NCBI GenBank assembly: GCA_012841375.1
Contig: DUUV01000078.1
Coordinates: forward strand, 1 to 54,882
Length of the DNA: 54,882 nt
Source of the DNA: Candidatus Fermentithermobacillaceae bacterium
GTDB taxonomy: Bacteria > Bacillota > Sulfobacillia > Fermentithermobacillales > Fermentithermobacillaceae
Reading direction: 5' to 3'
Shown here in pieces: positions 45,135 to 53,612 of this stretch; the first letter of the stretch is position 1; every line of letters begins with the position of its first letter. The notes beneath the pieces were generated by a model that was not told the origin of the DNA, ran no database searches, and saw only the letters and a program-made list of their open reading frames with translations. A program made the translations under genes and the position numbers.

Positions 45135-45692
45135 CTAGCGAAGAGCCCGGTGATACCTATAGGCGACAAGTGACGCCAGGACGACTTTGACGACATCTCC
45201 GGCCAGAAAAGGTATGGAGCCGGCCAGAAGGGCTTTATGAAAGGACATGCCTGTCTGCCAGGCCAGATATAGAGATCCGGCCCCATGGACTATGAGTATG
45301 CCGCCGGCCACCGATGCCAGGATGAGGCGCCACATGCCCGGAGGTTCCGGTTTGTTCCCCGAGTTGGTCCGGTCCATGCGCTGTCTCGCGGGCGGTGACG
45401 CGATCAGCCCGGTGATGAACGCCGCCGGAAGGAAAGCCAAGAGATATCCTCCCGTGGGCCCGAGAATCGTCCCCGGCCCAGACCTCCCACCCGAGAAAAT
45501 GGGCAATCCCGCTAACCCTGATGCAAGGTAAATGCCGATTCCCGCTGTGCCCCACCAAGGCCCCAGACAAAGCCCCGACAGGCAGACTCCCAGAGTCTGA
45601 CCAGTGACCGGTACCGGACTAAAGGGGAGCGGGATCGTCACCAACGAGAGGACCGCGGTGGTGGCTGCAATCATGGAGGCCTTGAGCATCAT
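45135..45692 (-). CDS. bioY: Biotin ECF transporter S component BioY
   Basis: Biotin uptake S component. The 185-residue product from ATG 45692 has the BioY signatures ISLVTIPLPFSPVPVTGQTLGV (shown approximately; VTGQTLGV is exact), LASGLAGLPIFSGGRSGPG, LGPTGGYLLAFLPAAFITG and the C-terminal GSIPFLAGDVVKVVLAS. The open frame to 45884 adds a charged extension that BioY proteins do not have. A hydrophilic loop of about 20 residues (PPARQRMDRTNSGNKPEP) sits between helices. The SD is weak (GGTGAG, 12 bases away). The biotin ligase gene lies 1 kb away on the same strand; no biotin synthesis genes are present. Confidence 0.92.
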   Translation of the reverse strand: MMLKASMIAATTAVLSLVTIPLPFSPVPVTGQTLGVCLSGLCLGPWWGTAGIGIYLASGLAGLPIFSGGRSGPGTILGPTGGYLLAFLPAAFITGLIASPPARQRMDRTNSGNKPEPPGMWRLILASVAGGILIVHGAGSLYLAWQTGMSFHKALLAGSIPFLAGDVVKVVLASLVAYRYHRALR

Positions 45693-45808
45693 GGATAGTC
45701 TATTCTCACCGGCTGGTCTCGTGAGGGGTCCCTCCTCGTTGCCCGTGTCTTCCAGGTCTTGAACTGGGTGGCGCGCGATGTAGAAGCGATCAGCGCGGCA
45801 CTCTGAAC

Positions 45809-45837
45809 AGTATAGCAGGCGCCCGGCGGTTCGGGAA
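45809..45837 (-). promoter_or_regulatory. Possible bioY promoter
   Basis: On the reverse strand TATACT (45814-45809) is preceded 17 bases upstream by a poor -35, TTCCCG (45837-45832). Transcription would start near 45802, giving a leader of about 110 bases before bioY. The leader contains a GAGGG/CCCTC hairpin but no riboswitch I recognise. Confidence 0.3.
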
Positions 45838-45929
45838 GGTCCGTCAGTTCGGGGAGGCTCGGCAGGATAACCGCCTCCGACCAAGAATTCCGTAAAGGAT
45901 CGACAATTGTGGGATGGGAGGCTTGAATA

Positions 45930-46733
45930 GTGAAGGTTTTCATTTCAGTGGACATGGAAGGCGTCTGCGGCGTTGTCAACTGGAACCAGACACAGCACGG
46001 CAAAGAGGACTATGAACGTTTCAGAAGACTCATGACCCAGGAGGTCAACGCGGCAGTTGAGGGGGCGTTCGCCGCGGGAGCCAAGGATATCGTGGTAAAC
46101 GACTCACATGGCTCGATGAGAAATGTCGTGATCGAAGACTTGAACCCGGACATCAGGCTGATTACCGGTTCTTCAAAGCCGATGTCCATGATGGAAGGCC
46201 TGACCGCTGATTTTGATGCGGTCTTCCTGGTCGGATACCACTCGCAAGCGTCGTCGACGGGTGTGCTCAACCATACATACACAGGCCGCGTAGCCCACTA
46301 TTGGGTTAACGGCATGGTGATGGGCGAGACCGGGATGAACGCGCTGATTGCCGGGCATTACGGAGTTCCCGTGGTCCTTGTGACAGGCGATAGCGTGGTC
46401 ACCAAGGAAGCCGAAGAGCTCTTGGGCAAAGTGACCACCGTGACCGTCAAGGAACCCAGAAGCCAGTTTTCGGCCCTTTGCCTGCATCCGTCGAAGGCGA
46501 GGGAGATCATCAAAGAAGGCGCTAAGAGGGCACTGGAAAATCTGGCGGAGGCCAAGCCGCTGGTCCCCGTTACTCCGTCCACTGTAAGGCTGCAGTTCCA
46601 CACGTCGGGTCAGGCCGACGGGGCGGCCATCATGCCCGGCGCGGTCAGAATCGATCCGGTGACAGTGGAGTTTACCGGCAAGGACTATCTGGAGGCGTAC
46701 CGCGGCGCGCGGACGATGATGACACTGGCATAG
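45930..46733 (+). CDS. D-aminopeptidase, M55 family (DppA-like)
   Basis: Zinc peptidase releasing D-amino acids from the N terminus of short peptides such as D-Ala-D-Ala. The M55 N-terminal motif SVDMEGVCGVVNW gives the metal ligands. VNDSHGSMRNVVIEDLNPD follows, then VGYHSQASSTGVLNHTYTG and NGMVMGETGMNALIAG. Length 267 fits. GTG start with GGGAGG eight bases upstream. It converges on the peptidoglycan-recycling operon, whose pathway yields D-amino-acid peptides, so a functional link is plausible though not shown. No signal peptide, as in cytoplasmic DppA. Confidence 0.93.
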   Translation: MKVFISVDMEGVCGVVNWNQTQHGKEDYERFRRLMTQEVNAAVEGAFAAGAKDIVVNDSHGSMRNVVIEDLNPDIRLITGSSKPMSMMEGLTADFDAVFLVGYHSQASSTGVLNHTYTGRVAHYWVNGMVMGETGMNALIAGHYGVPVVLVTGDSVVTKEAEELLGKVTTVTVKEPRSQFSALCLHPSKAREIIKEGAKRALENLAEAKPLVPVTPSTVRLQFHTSGQADGAAIMPGAVRIDPVTVEFTGKDYLEAYRGARTMMTLA

Positions 46734-46741
46734 GCGGCCTA

Positions 46742-47632
46742 CTAGAGCAAAGGACGCAGGGATAGATCCCCGGCGGAGAAGGGCACAACCCCTTCGCCGG
46801 GGATTTCAATGAGTGCCCTTCCCGTGTCGTCTACTCCCCTGAAGCGACCTGTCACTTTGGCGCTGTCTTTCGATGACCGGTTCTGAAGACAGACGTCCCG
46901 GTCTAGGAAGGCCCACAGGCCGGCTAAATCGTCACGCATCCCGGCAAGGCCCTCGTCGTTGAATCGCCCAAGGGCGACCTCCATCTCGTTCAATACGGTC
47001 GCTATCAGGAGATTCCTATCTATCGGGCCCCCCATGAGTATCCGGATCGATGAAGCCGTCTCCCTCAAAGACGGGGGGAAGTCCGAGTCCGTTTGATTGG
47101 CGTTGATCCCGATCCCGCAGATTACATAGCGGAGATTTGGCGCGCACGGAGTCCCGGGCTCGATGGCGGCTTCGCAGAGTATCCCGCACACCTTCTTGCC
47201 TGCTACCAGCACGTCATTAGGCCACTTGACCCGGGTGTCAAGACTTGTGAGCGCCCTGATGGCGGAGGCGACGGCATAGCCCGCCACGATTGCGAGGAGC
47301 GGCGCGCGCTCCGCGGGAATCTCCGGACGCAGGACTACCGATATGAACACACCGCCTGCAGGCGATTCCCAACGCCGGCCCAGGCGGCCTTTCCCCCCGG
47401 TCTGCACCTCGGCGAGCACCACGGTGCCGGCCGGTTCCTGTCCGGCGAGAAGTCGCGCATCGTCGTTGGTCGACCCGGTGACCGGTTTGTAGATGATGGG
47501 CCTCCCCAAATAAGAGGTGGTCAGCATCCCTGTTATGGCTTCCACCGAGAGGCATTCTGCGGCCTCTCTTTCTTCACATCCTGGCTCCCGATGGGCACCG
47601 GGAGATTTGGGCGATCCGTTATGGCAGCGCAA
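46742..47632 (-). CDS. birA: Biotin-[acetyl-CoA-carboxylase] ligase, without DNA-binding domain
   Basis: Attaches biotin to carboxylase carrier proteins through biotinyl-AMP. The catalytic motifs are VTGSTNDDAR, GGKGRLGRRWESPAGG (biotinyl-AMP loop), VKWPNDVLVAGKKVCGIL and ICGIGINANQ. A C-terminal SH3-like domain ends FSAGDLSLRPLL. There is no N-terminal helix-turn-helix, so this is a class I ligase and not a repressor. The start is uncertain: TTG 47632 overlaps anmK by 14 bases without an SD, while GTG 47545 or ATG 47530 would give a more typical N terminus. Last gene of the reverse operon. Confidence 0.93.
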   Translation of the reverse strand: MRCHNGSPKSPGAHREPGCEEREAAECLSVEAITGMLTTSYLGRPIIYKPVTGSTNDDARLLAGQEPAGTVVLAEVQTGGKGRLGRRWESPAGGVFISVVLRPEIPAERAPLLAIVAGYAVASAIRALTSLDTRVKWPNDVLVAGKKVCGILCEAAIEPGTPCAPNLRYVICGIGINANQTDSDFPPSLRETASSIRILMGGPIDRNLLIATVLNEMEVALGRFNDEGLAGMRDDLAGLWAFLDRDVCLQNRSSKDSAKVTGRFRGVDDTGRALIEIPGEGVVPFSAGDLSLRPLL

Positions 47633-48821
47633 TCTTGCCCATCACCACCGCTCTCCTGGCGCCGGTCGCCGACGGCAGATTGTTCGTTCGCCCTGACAGG
47701 AGTTCGTTCCCCAGGATAGCGAACGCCAGCGCCTCTTTGGCCTGATTAGGGATGCCCAGCTCCTCGTGGGTGATAACCCTTACGTGGCCGAGCTCCTCGC
47801 GGAATCGCCTCATAAAGTAAGGATTGCTGGCGCCTCCTCCTCCGACGACGACCTCATGGACTGGGCCTAACGGAAACACGAAATCCCTGTAGGCCCGCAC
47901 AACGCTCTGTACGGTGAGTTCCGAGGCCGTCGCCACGATATCTTCCGGGGACGCGCATCCCGACTCACTGGCCATGTGAATGAGCGATTTGGAGTACTGA
48001 ATGCCGAACAACTCCCTGCCTGTCGATTTGGGCGGGGGTTTTCGGTAGTAAGGGTGCTCCAGCAGGCGGTCTAGGAGCGCCCGGTGGACGCATCCGGATG
48101 AAGCCATCCTGCCATCCCTATCCATGGTCTGGCGTCCCTGCGTCAAGAGTGACACGACTCCGTCCACCACCATGTTGCCCGGACCGGTATCGAACGCAAT
48201 CACCGCATCGGGAGAGGCGTTCGGGGGCAAGTACGTAAGGTTGCCGATGCCGCCCAGGTTCTGCATCACTCTGCCCAGGGTAGGGTGGGTGATGAGAAGG
48301 TAGTCCACATAAGGCACCAGAGGAGCGCCCTCGCCTCCTTGAGCCATGTCGGCCGGACGGAAGTCGCCGACCGTCAGTATCCCCGTCTTCTGGGCGATGA
48401 CCGAGATGTCGCCTATTTGCAGCGTGGCACGGCTTGGGATCGCGGGGTGATCGGGCTCGGGGAAGTGCACAAGTGTCTGGCCGTGGGAGCACACTGCGTC
48501 CACATCTGAGCGGCTGAGCCCGGCTTCCGCAACGCACTTGAGTGCGGCTTCCGCGAAAATGTCCCCTATCAGGAAGTTGAGGCGCGCTACTTCTTCGCAT
48601 GAGAGCAGCCTGAGATCGCCCAACAAGAGGCGCCTGATGGCAGGCGGATACTCCACGGAGGCAAGATGGACTACTTCGGCCTTGGTGTCTCTTCCCGCGC
48701 CCGTGATCCGGCATAGAGCGGCATCGACTCCGTCCGCGGAGGTCCCCGACATGAGGCCTATCAAGAGTCGAGTGCTTTTCTTCCGTATGGTCTCCAGCAT
48801 GGTTCTCAAGTCGGCTGTCAT
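47619..48821 (-). CDS. anmK: Anhydro-N-acetylmuramic acid kinase
   Basis: Converts 1,6-anhydro-MurNAc, from lytic transglycosylase products, into MurNAc 6-phosphate, the MurQ substrate. About 400 residues with the N-terminal phosphate loop LMSGTSADGVDAALCRI, the catalytic-region segment VGDFRPADMAQGGEGAPLVPYVDY, DTGPGNMVVDG, and the C-terminal VVGGGGASNPYFMRRF. The start is ATG 48821 (GGAGGAG, six bases away), not the open frame to 48878. It lies downstream of nagZ in the recycling operon. Its presence beside MurK implies two routes into MurNAc 6-phosphate. Confidence 0.95.
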   Translation of the reverse strand: MTADLRTMLETIRKKSTRLLIGLMSGTSADGVDAALCRITGAGRDTKAEVVHLASVEYPPAIRRLLLGDLRLLSCEEVARLNFLIGDIFAEAALKCVAEAGLSRSDVDAVCSHGQTLVHFPEPDHPAIPSRATLQIGDISVIAQKTGILTVGDFRPADMAQGGEGAPLVPYVDYLLITHPTLGRVMQNLGGIGNLTYLPPNASPDAVIAFDTGPGNMVVDGVVSLLTQGRQTMDRDGRMASSGCVHRALLDRLLEHPYYRKPPPKSTGRELFGIQYSKSLIHMASESGCASPEDIVATASELTVQSVVRAYRDFVFPLGPVHEVVVGGGGASNPYFMRRFREELGHVRVITHEELGIPNQAKEALAFAILGNELLSGRTNNLPSATGARRAVVMGKIALP

Positions 48822-48914
48822 CGGCATCTCCTCCAAGGTCCCGGGAGACTCTCCGGCGCTATTCCCGGCAATATCCAAGGACGCTCATAGTGTTCATGGA
48901 AAGTCCATTGACGC

Positions 48915-50444
48915 TCACTGAAGCATAACCGGAAGCTTGCCTTTCCCCGGAGCCGCGCCCGTGATCACCTCTGCGAGAGCCTGAAGCGCCTCCGGCCTGT
49001 GACTGTACGAGCAGATGAAACTCCGTGCCTCCGGAAAGACACGGAAGTCGTACGGGTCCCGGGTGGCAACCACTATGGCGTCGGGCTTCTCCTGAAGGAT
49101 GGACTTGACGTGGGCGGCGTGCTCAGCGTCCTTCCACGCGTTCTGGGTGAGAACAACGACCGTGGCGTCGTGAGAGCCGGAACCTGTATCGCCTTCGTAG
49201 ATCCTGTGTACAACCTGGGCTCCGCGTCTCGTCAGCGCTTCGACCAGTGCCGTCGCCGGATAGGGCGAGTGGATGACGAACCGTGACCCCGGACCGCCGG
49301 GACGCGGAAGCGTGTCGTCCTTGAGGACCGTGATGGAGCGAAGGTGGGCTTCGGCCGACAGCCTCCGGAATTCCTCGGTAAGGGCGGCGTCAGGGGGGAG
49401 CGGGTTCGGCACCTTGAGGGCCTTTTTCATCGACAAGACCCGACGCACGGCATCATCCAAGCGAGATAGCGGTATCTCTCCAGTCCTCACCGCCTCAACG
49501 ATCATCTCGTACGCTTCCCTCTGATACCGGCTCGTGTGCGATATCAGCACCATGTCTGCTCCGGCCTTGAGGGCGAGGACTGCGCCCCTGGCCGTCCCCG
49601 GGTTCTTTGAGATGGCGTCCATCTCCATGCAGTCGGTCATTATGACGCCTTGGAATCCCAGGGCTCGCCTAAGCAGACCTTGCAGTACCGGCTCTGAGAG
49701 CGTCGCCGGACGTTCCGGGTCAATTACGCTGAACAGGATGTGAGCGGTCATGATCGCCGGCACCCCTGCCCTTATCGCCGCTCTGAATGGCCTGAGTTCG
49801 ACTTCCTCCAGACGTTCCATCGTATGGGGGAGGACGGGTAGATCAAAATGAGAGTCTACTGACGTATTGCCGTGGCCGGGGAAGTGCTTGCCCACCGGGG
49901 CGACTCCGGCCGACATGAAGCCCTTCACCGCTGCCGCCCCGAGTGTCTCCACCAGGGAGGGATCGCTGCCGAAGGAACGGACGCCGATGACCGGATTGGC
50001 CGGATTATCGTTAGCGTCCAGAACCGGGGCGAGGTTGATGTTGATTCCTGCTGCTCTCACCTGCGTGCCGGTTGCGCGGGCCACTTTGAACGCGAGGTCG
50101 GGGTCGCCGGTCGCCCCGAGAGACATGGGACCGGGCATGAGAGGGAGTCCCCGGTCCAGCCTGACAACGGGCCCGCCTTCTTGGTCGATCGATATCAGGA
50201 GCGGCAGGCTCCCGCAGGCGGCGGCCATATCCTGAAGTGTTTGAGATAGGGTGGCGGTCTCCGGGATCGAGCCTGTGTTACGCGCGAAGTAGATGATCCC
50301 GCCTACTTTGAGGTTCACAATCGCGTCCCGGGCGCCCTCGGCGTCTTTTCCGGCGAAACCCACCATGAGGACCTGTCCCACTTTCTCTGGAAGGGACAGG
50401 TCGTTTACTTCCACTTCCCGGAGTCTTGCGTTCAGAGTAGTCAT
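48915..50444 (-). CDS. nagZ: Beta-N-acetylglucosaminidase NagZ (GH3)
   Basis: Removes GlcNAc from GlcNAc-MurNAc fragments. Glycoside hydrolase family 3 of 509 residues: ISIDQEGGPVVRL, KHFPGHGNTSVDSH with the catalytic His/Asp dyad, and MTDCMEMDAI with the nucleophile Asp. The C-terminal domain (about residue 350 on) matches the longer Bacillus-type NagZ rather than the short Gram-negative form. Unlike the secreted Bacillus protein, no signal peptide is visible, so it should act in the cytoplasm. GGGAG precedes the ATG, seven bases after the murQ-amiE stop. Confidence 0.95.
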   Translation of the reverse strand: MTTLNARLREVEVNDLSLPEKVGQVLMVGFAGKDAEGARDAIVNLKVGGIIYFARNTGSIPETATLSQTLQDMAAACGSLPLLISIDQEGGPVVRLDRGLPLMPGPMSLGATGDPDLAFKVARATGTQVRAAGININLAPVLDANDNPANPVIGVRSFGSDPSLVETLGAAAVKGFMSAGVAPVGKHFPGHGNTSVDSHFDLPVLPHTMERLEEVELRPFRAAIRAGVPAIMTAHILFSVIDPERPATLSEPVLQGLLRRALGFQGVIMTDCMEMDAISKNPGTARGAVLALKAGADMVLISHTSRYQREAYEMIVEAVRTGEIPLSRLDDAVRRVLSMKKALKVPNPLPPDAALTEEFRRLSAEAHLRSITVLKDDTLPRPGGPGSRFVIHSPYPATALVEALTRRGAQVVHRIYEGDTGSGSHDATVVVLTQNAWKDAEHAAHVKSILQEKPDAIVVATRDPYDFRVFPEARSFICSYSHRPEALQALAEVITGAAPGKGKLPVMLQ

Positions 50445-50451
50445 GTCAGCG

Positions 50452-52575
50452 TCACTCCCGTTTGCGCTTCACCGATGCCGCCACGGCGTTGGCAAATCGC
50501 GCCCGCAAGCGGATGTGGTCGTTGCCTTCTCGCCCGGCGTGCACCCGGTTTGTGAGCAATATGGCCGCGGTACCGGTCTCAGGATCGCACCATATGCTGG
50601 TCCCCGTGAAGCCGGTATGCCCAAATGCCCTGTCCGGCATAAGGTCGCCGCCTGAAGACAAGATCCTTGAACGGAGCTGCCACCCCAAACCGCGCCGTTC
50701 ACCTACTGATGCTTGTTCCCTTGTGGCTTCCAGAACAGTCGATTCTCCGAGCACCCTTGTTCCGCCGAAGGAGCCTTTGCCCAGCCACATGAGAGCGTAC
50801 CTGGCAGCATCGTAGACCGTGCTGAAAAGCCCCGCGTGCCCGGCCACGCCTCCCAGGCAGAAGGCGTTCTCATCGTGCACTTCGCCCCACATGGTCCGCC
50901 CCAGATCGGCTCTGTACTCGGTGGCGGCTATCCGGTACCTGAGAGAGACGTCCGGCGTGAAGCAAGTGTCTTTCATACCCAGGGGGTCAAACACCACTTT
51001 TCTGGCGAACTCGTCCAGCCCAAGTCCGGTGACTGTCTTCAACAGTTCGCCCAGCATGATGAAACCGAGGTCGCTGTAGACCACCTTTTCTCCCGGTGCC
51101 GTGCCCTCGTTGAACCCAAGGGCGCAGATGGCCTCGATGATCTCTCGATCTTGAAGGCCCTGCTCGTAGAACTTAATGTGCGCTGGCAGGCCGGAAGTGT
51201 GGGTCAAGAGATGCCGTATGGTCACTCTTTCTTTGCCGCCTTGCCCGAACTCGGGGATGAACATGGAAATTGGGTCGTCGAGGCGAAACTCTCCCTGCTC
51301 GAGGAGCTTCAGGATACACGGCAGAGTCGCGGTCACTTTTGTCAAGGAGGCCATGTCGAACATGGTGTCGGGAGTGACCGGTATGCGCTCCGGAGTCCGC
51401 ACTGCCCAACCGAAGGCCCTGGGGTGCAGCATGATTCCCCGATGAACGATGGTCGCGACGGCACCCGGGATGCGCCCCTCTCCATCACCGATTGTCTGGG
51501 CTACGGTACGGAACGCCCGCTCTACTTGGGCTACATCCAGACCTACGTCCTGGGCTTGGCCCATGGGCAGGCACGGTGGGGTAGACCCGGAGGTTCCGTG
51601 AGGAGACCTCCCACTTGCCGTAACTTGGGCTGCCACCCGGTCTTTGTTCGGGCACGGTGCGTCCCCAAATCTCTCCTTAGCCAGGAGGACAGCCTTGCGG
51701 ATGGCCCCGCCGCATTCGTCGAGCAGGGCGATCGCGTCGCGGACCCCGGCTCCGGAGATGAGACTGATGAGCGCTACGCCGATGTCTCCCTGAGCCTCGT
51801 CGAAGACGCGTTCCACTTCGGGTGATGGCCTTCCTGTGGCTTGGGTGAGGATCCGGAGCGCCCTGCCCGCCAGTTTGGTGTTCCGCGGTGTGGTACCGGC
51901 CATGAGGTTCGAGTAGGTGCGTCCGGCGATAATCATCGCCGTCGTGGACATCGTGTTCAGCACCAGCTTCTGAGCCGTTCCGTTCTTCATCCTGGTAGAC
52001 CCCGTCACCACTTCCGGACCCACATCGGGGGCTATCACGATCTCGGCGCTCTTGGCGACGGCGCCGGTGGCGTCGCCCACGACGGCCACAGTCCTGGCCT
52101 GCCGGCTCCGGGCTTCGGACAATGCCCCTGCCACGTAGGGGGTGCGGCCCGAGGAGGCTATGCCGATGACCATGTCGCCGGGGCCTACTCCTCTTGTGAC
52201 CATCTCGCTCCGGCCGTCTTCGATGCTGTCCTCAGAACCCTCCGAAGCCTTGGATATGGCTTTCTGGCCCCCGGCCATAATGGCCGTCACGTTTTCTCCG
52301 ATGGAACCGTAGGTCGGCTCCAACTCCGAGGCGTCGAGCACTGCGATTCTCCCGCTAGTGCCGGCTCCGATGTAGAAGACCCGGCCGCCGCTCAGGATGG
52401 TCTCGGCCATCATCTCGGCTGCCTTTGCGATATTCGGGAGTTCAGCGGCCACTGCCGGAGCCACCCTGTGGTCTTCGGCGTTGATCACCGAGACAATCTT
52501 CTCGGCCGGCCAGGTGTCAATGTCTTTGGTGAGCGGGTTATCCCACTCGGTCCTTGGGATACCGGGCGACTTCAT
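50452..52575 (-). CDS. murQ: MurQ etherase fused to an AmiE-like serine hydrolase
   Basis: One 707-residue frame with two complete domains. Residues 1-300 are N-acetylmuramic acid 6-phosphate etherase: GAGTSGRIAVLDASELEPTYG, the SIS-domain IASSGRTPYVAGAL, and VVTGSTRMKNGTAQKLVLN. It cleaves the D-lactyl ether of MurNAc 6-phosphate. After a linker (about 310-350) comes a beta-lactamase-fold hydrolase: SLTK with Ser410, YSD in VVYSDLGFIMLGELL, and HTG in FGHTGFTGTSIW. In Bacillus subtilis the equivalent functions are separate neighbours, MurQ and AmiE (a MurNAc-L-alanine amidase). No stop, frameshift or internal SD-ATG separates the domains. The ATG overlaps the kinase stop (ATGA). No signal peptide. 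Confidence 0.92.
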   Translation of the reverse strand: MKSPGIPRTEWDNPLTKDIDTWPAEKIVSVINAEDHRVAPAVAAELPNIAKAAEMMAETILSGGRVFYIGAGTSGRIAVLDASELEPTYGSIGENVTAIMAGGQKAISKASEGSEDSIEDGRSEMVTRGVGPGDMVIGIASSGRTPYVAGALSEARSRQARTVAVVGDATGAVAKSAEIVIAPDVGPEVVTGSTRMKNGTAQKLVLNTMSTTAMIIAGRTYSNLMAGTTPRNTKLAGRALRILTQATGRPSPEVERVFDEAQGDIGVALISLISGAGVRDAIALLDECGGAIRKAVLLAKERFGDAPCPNKDRVAAQVTASGRSPHGTSGSTPPCLPMGQAQDVGLDVAQVERAFRTVAQTIGDGEGRIPGAVATIVHRGIMLHPRAFGWAVRTPERIPVTPDTMFDMASLTKVTATLPCILKLLEQGEFRLDDPISMFIPEFGQGGKERVTIRHLLTHTSGLPAHIKFYEQGLQDREIIEAICALGFNEGTAPGEKVVYSDLGFIMLGELLKTVTGLGLDEFARKVVFDPLGMKDTCFTPDVSLRYRIAATEYRADLGRTMWGEVHDENAFCLGGVAGHAGLFSTVYDAARYALMWLGKGSFGGTRVLGESTVLEATREQASVGERRGLGWQLRSRILSSGGDLMPDRAFGHTGFTGTSIWCDPETGTAAILLTNRVHAGREGNDHIRLRARFANAVAASVKRKRE

Positions 52576-53612
52576 TTTGATCCCGTTCCTTTCAGAAACC
52601 AGTCTCTTGCTCTTGCGAGTATCGCGGCGCCTTCCGATGCCGGACGGGCAGAATGAAAAAGCTTTGCCCCGGGAAACGAGCTTGCCAGCTCATCCTGAAG
52701 CGCGGCGAAATATGTGGCGCTCTGAAAGCACCCGCCTCTGGCTGCGACTTCCGGGGAGGCAAGTCCCAGACCTCTTGCCACTGCGGATACCAACTCGCCC
52801 AGTTTGCGGGCCTCGTTCCGGAGGATGGACATCGCTCCGGAGTCGCGGAGATCATCGGCCGCCCGGAACACATGACGTGAGAGAGCCGCGATGGACGTAC
52901 GGTCCATCTCCAGCGTCAAACCGATGAAGTCACGAGGGTTTTCGAGCCCGGTGCCCTTCAGAAAGAGGTCGGTGAGCACGGTTGGCCGTTCTCTCCCGTC
53001 AAAAGCGCGCATCACTTTCCGGAGCCCTTTCAGCGCGATGCTGTAGGCGCTGCCCTCATCGCCGAGGAGGGCGCCGTATCCTCCTGCGGAAGAGTACTTG
53101 CCGTCCCTCATGCCCAGACAGTTGGAGCCCGTTCCGGCGATTACGACTATGCCGTCTCTGCCTCCATGTGCGGCAGCCAAGGCCGAGTAAGTGTCCTCGA
53201 CGATGATGAAAGGGCGGTCGCCAAAGAGAGATGACACGGCGTGACGGATCCGTCGGGGGTTGTCGCCTCCTGCGCCGGCGAGAGCCAGGCAGGCCCCGGC
53301 AATGTCGTTCATGGATATGCCGCCGCAGTCCAGGCAATGACGGGCGGCAGTCGCCAGGGACTTCACCAAAACATCTTCAGTCACATAGTTGATGTTGGAG
53401 GGACCTCCCCGACCCCTTCCCAGAACGGTCCCCTGCGCATCCACAAGGCATGCTTCTGTACCTGTCCCGCCGCCGTCAATACCCAAGAAGAGAGGGGGCT
53501 GTATGCTCCGTGGGCTCTGGGAGTGACAGGAGCCGCAACTAGTACATGAGATAGGCTTGTCGCCTTCGCGCAAACTCCGACGCCTCCTCCCGCCATTTTG
53601 AGATGAGGTCAT
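52572..53612 (-). CDS. murK: BadF/BadG-type amino sugar kinase (MurK/NagK-like)
   Basis: Predicted kinase for MurNAc and/or GlcNAc at O-6, like Clostridium MurK. ASKHA-fold motifs: LGIDGGGTGTEACLVD (phosphate 1), VIAGTGSNCLGM (phosphate 2), GDEGSAYSIALKGL and ARGGCFQSATYF. No PTS gene (murP) is nearby, so this kinase would provide the MurNAc 6-phosphate for the coupled MurQ. GGGAGGT supports the ATG at 53612, which gives a 74-base overlap with namZ and a 40-residue N-terminal extension containing SCTSCGSCHS. A TTG at 53489 would remove the extension but has no SD. Confidence 0.88.
   Translation of the reverse strand: MTSSQNGGRRRRSLREGDKPISCTSCGSCHSQSPRSIQPPLFLGIDGGGTGTEACLVDAQGTVLGRGRGGPSNINYVTEDVLVKSLATAARHCLDCGGISMNDIAGACLALAGAGGDNPRRIRHAVSSLFGDRPFIIVEDTYSALAAAHGGRDGIVVIAGTGSNCLGMRDGKYSSAGGYGALLGDEGSAYSIALKGLRKVMRAFDGRERPTVLTDLFLKGTGLENPRDFIGLTLEMDRTSIAALSRHVFRAADDLRDSGAMSILRNEARKLGELVSAVARGLGLASPEVAARGGCFQSATYFAALQDELASSFPGAKLFHSARPASEGAAILARARDWFLKGTGSK

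Noticed and set aside
45693-45884. Long N-terminal extension of BioY
   Set aside because: The 64 extra residues are charged and unlike any BioY; this stretch is better explained as promoter and leader.
50713-51825. 370-residue forward frame opposite murQ-amiE
   Set aside because: Antisense to two domains with intact catalytic motifs; the product is His/Gly/Pro-rich with no domain.
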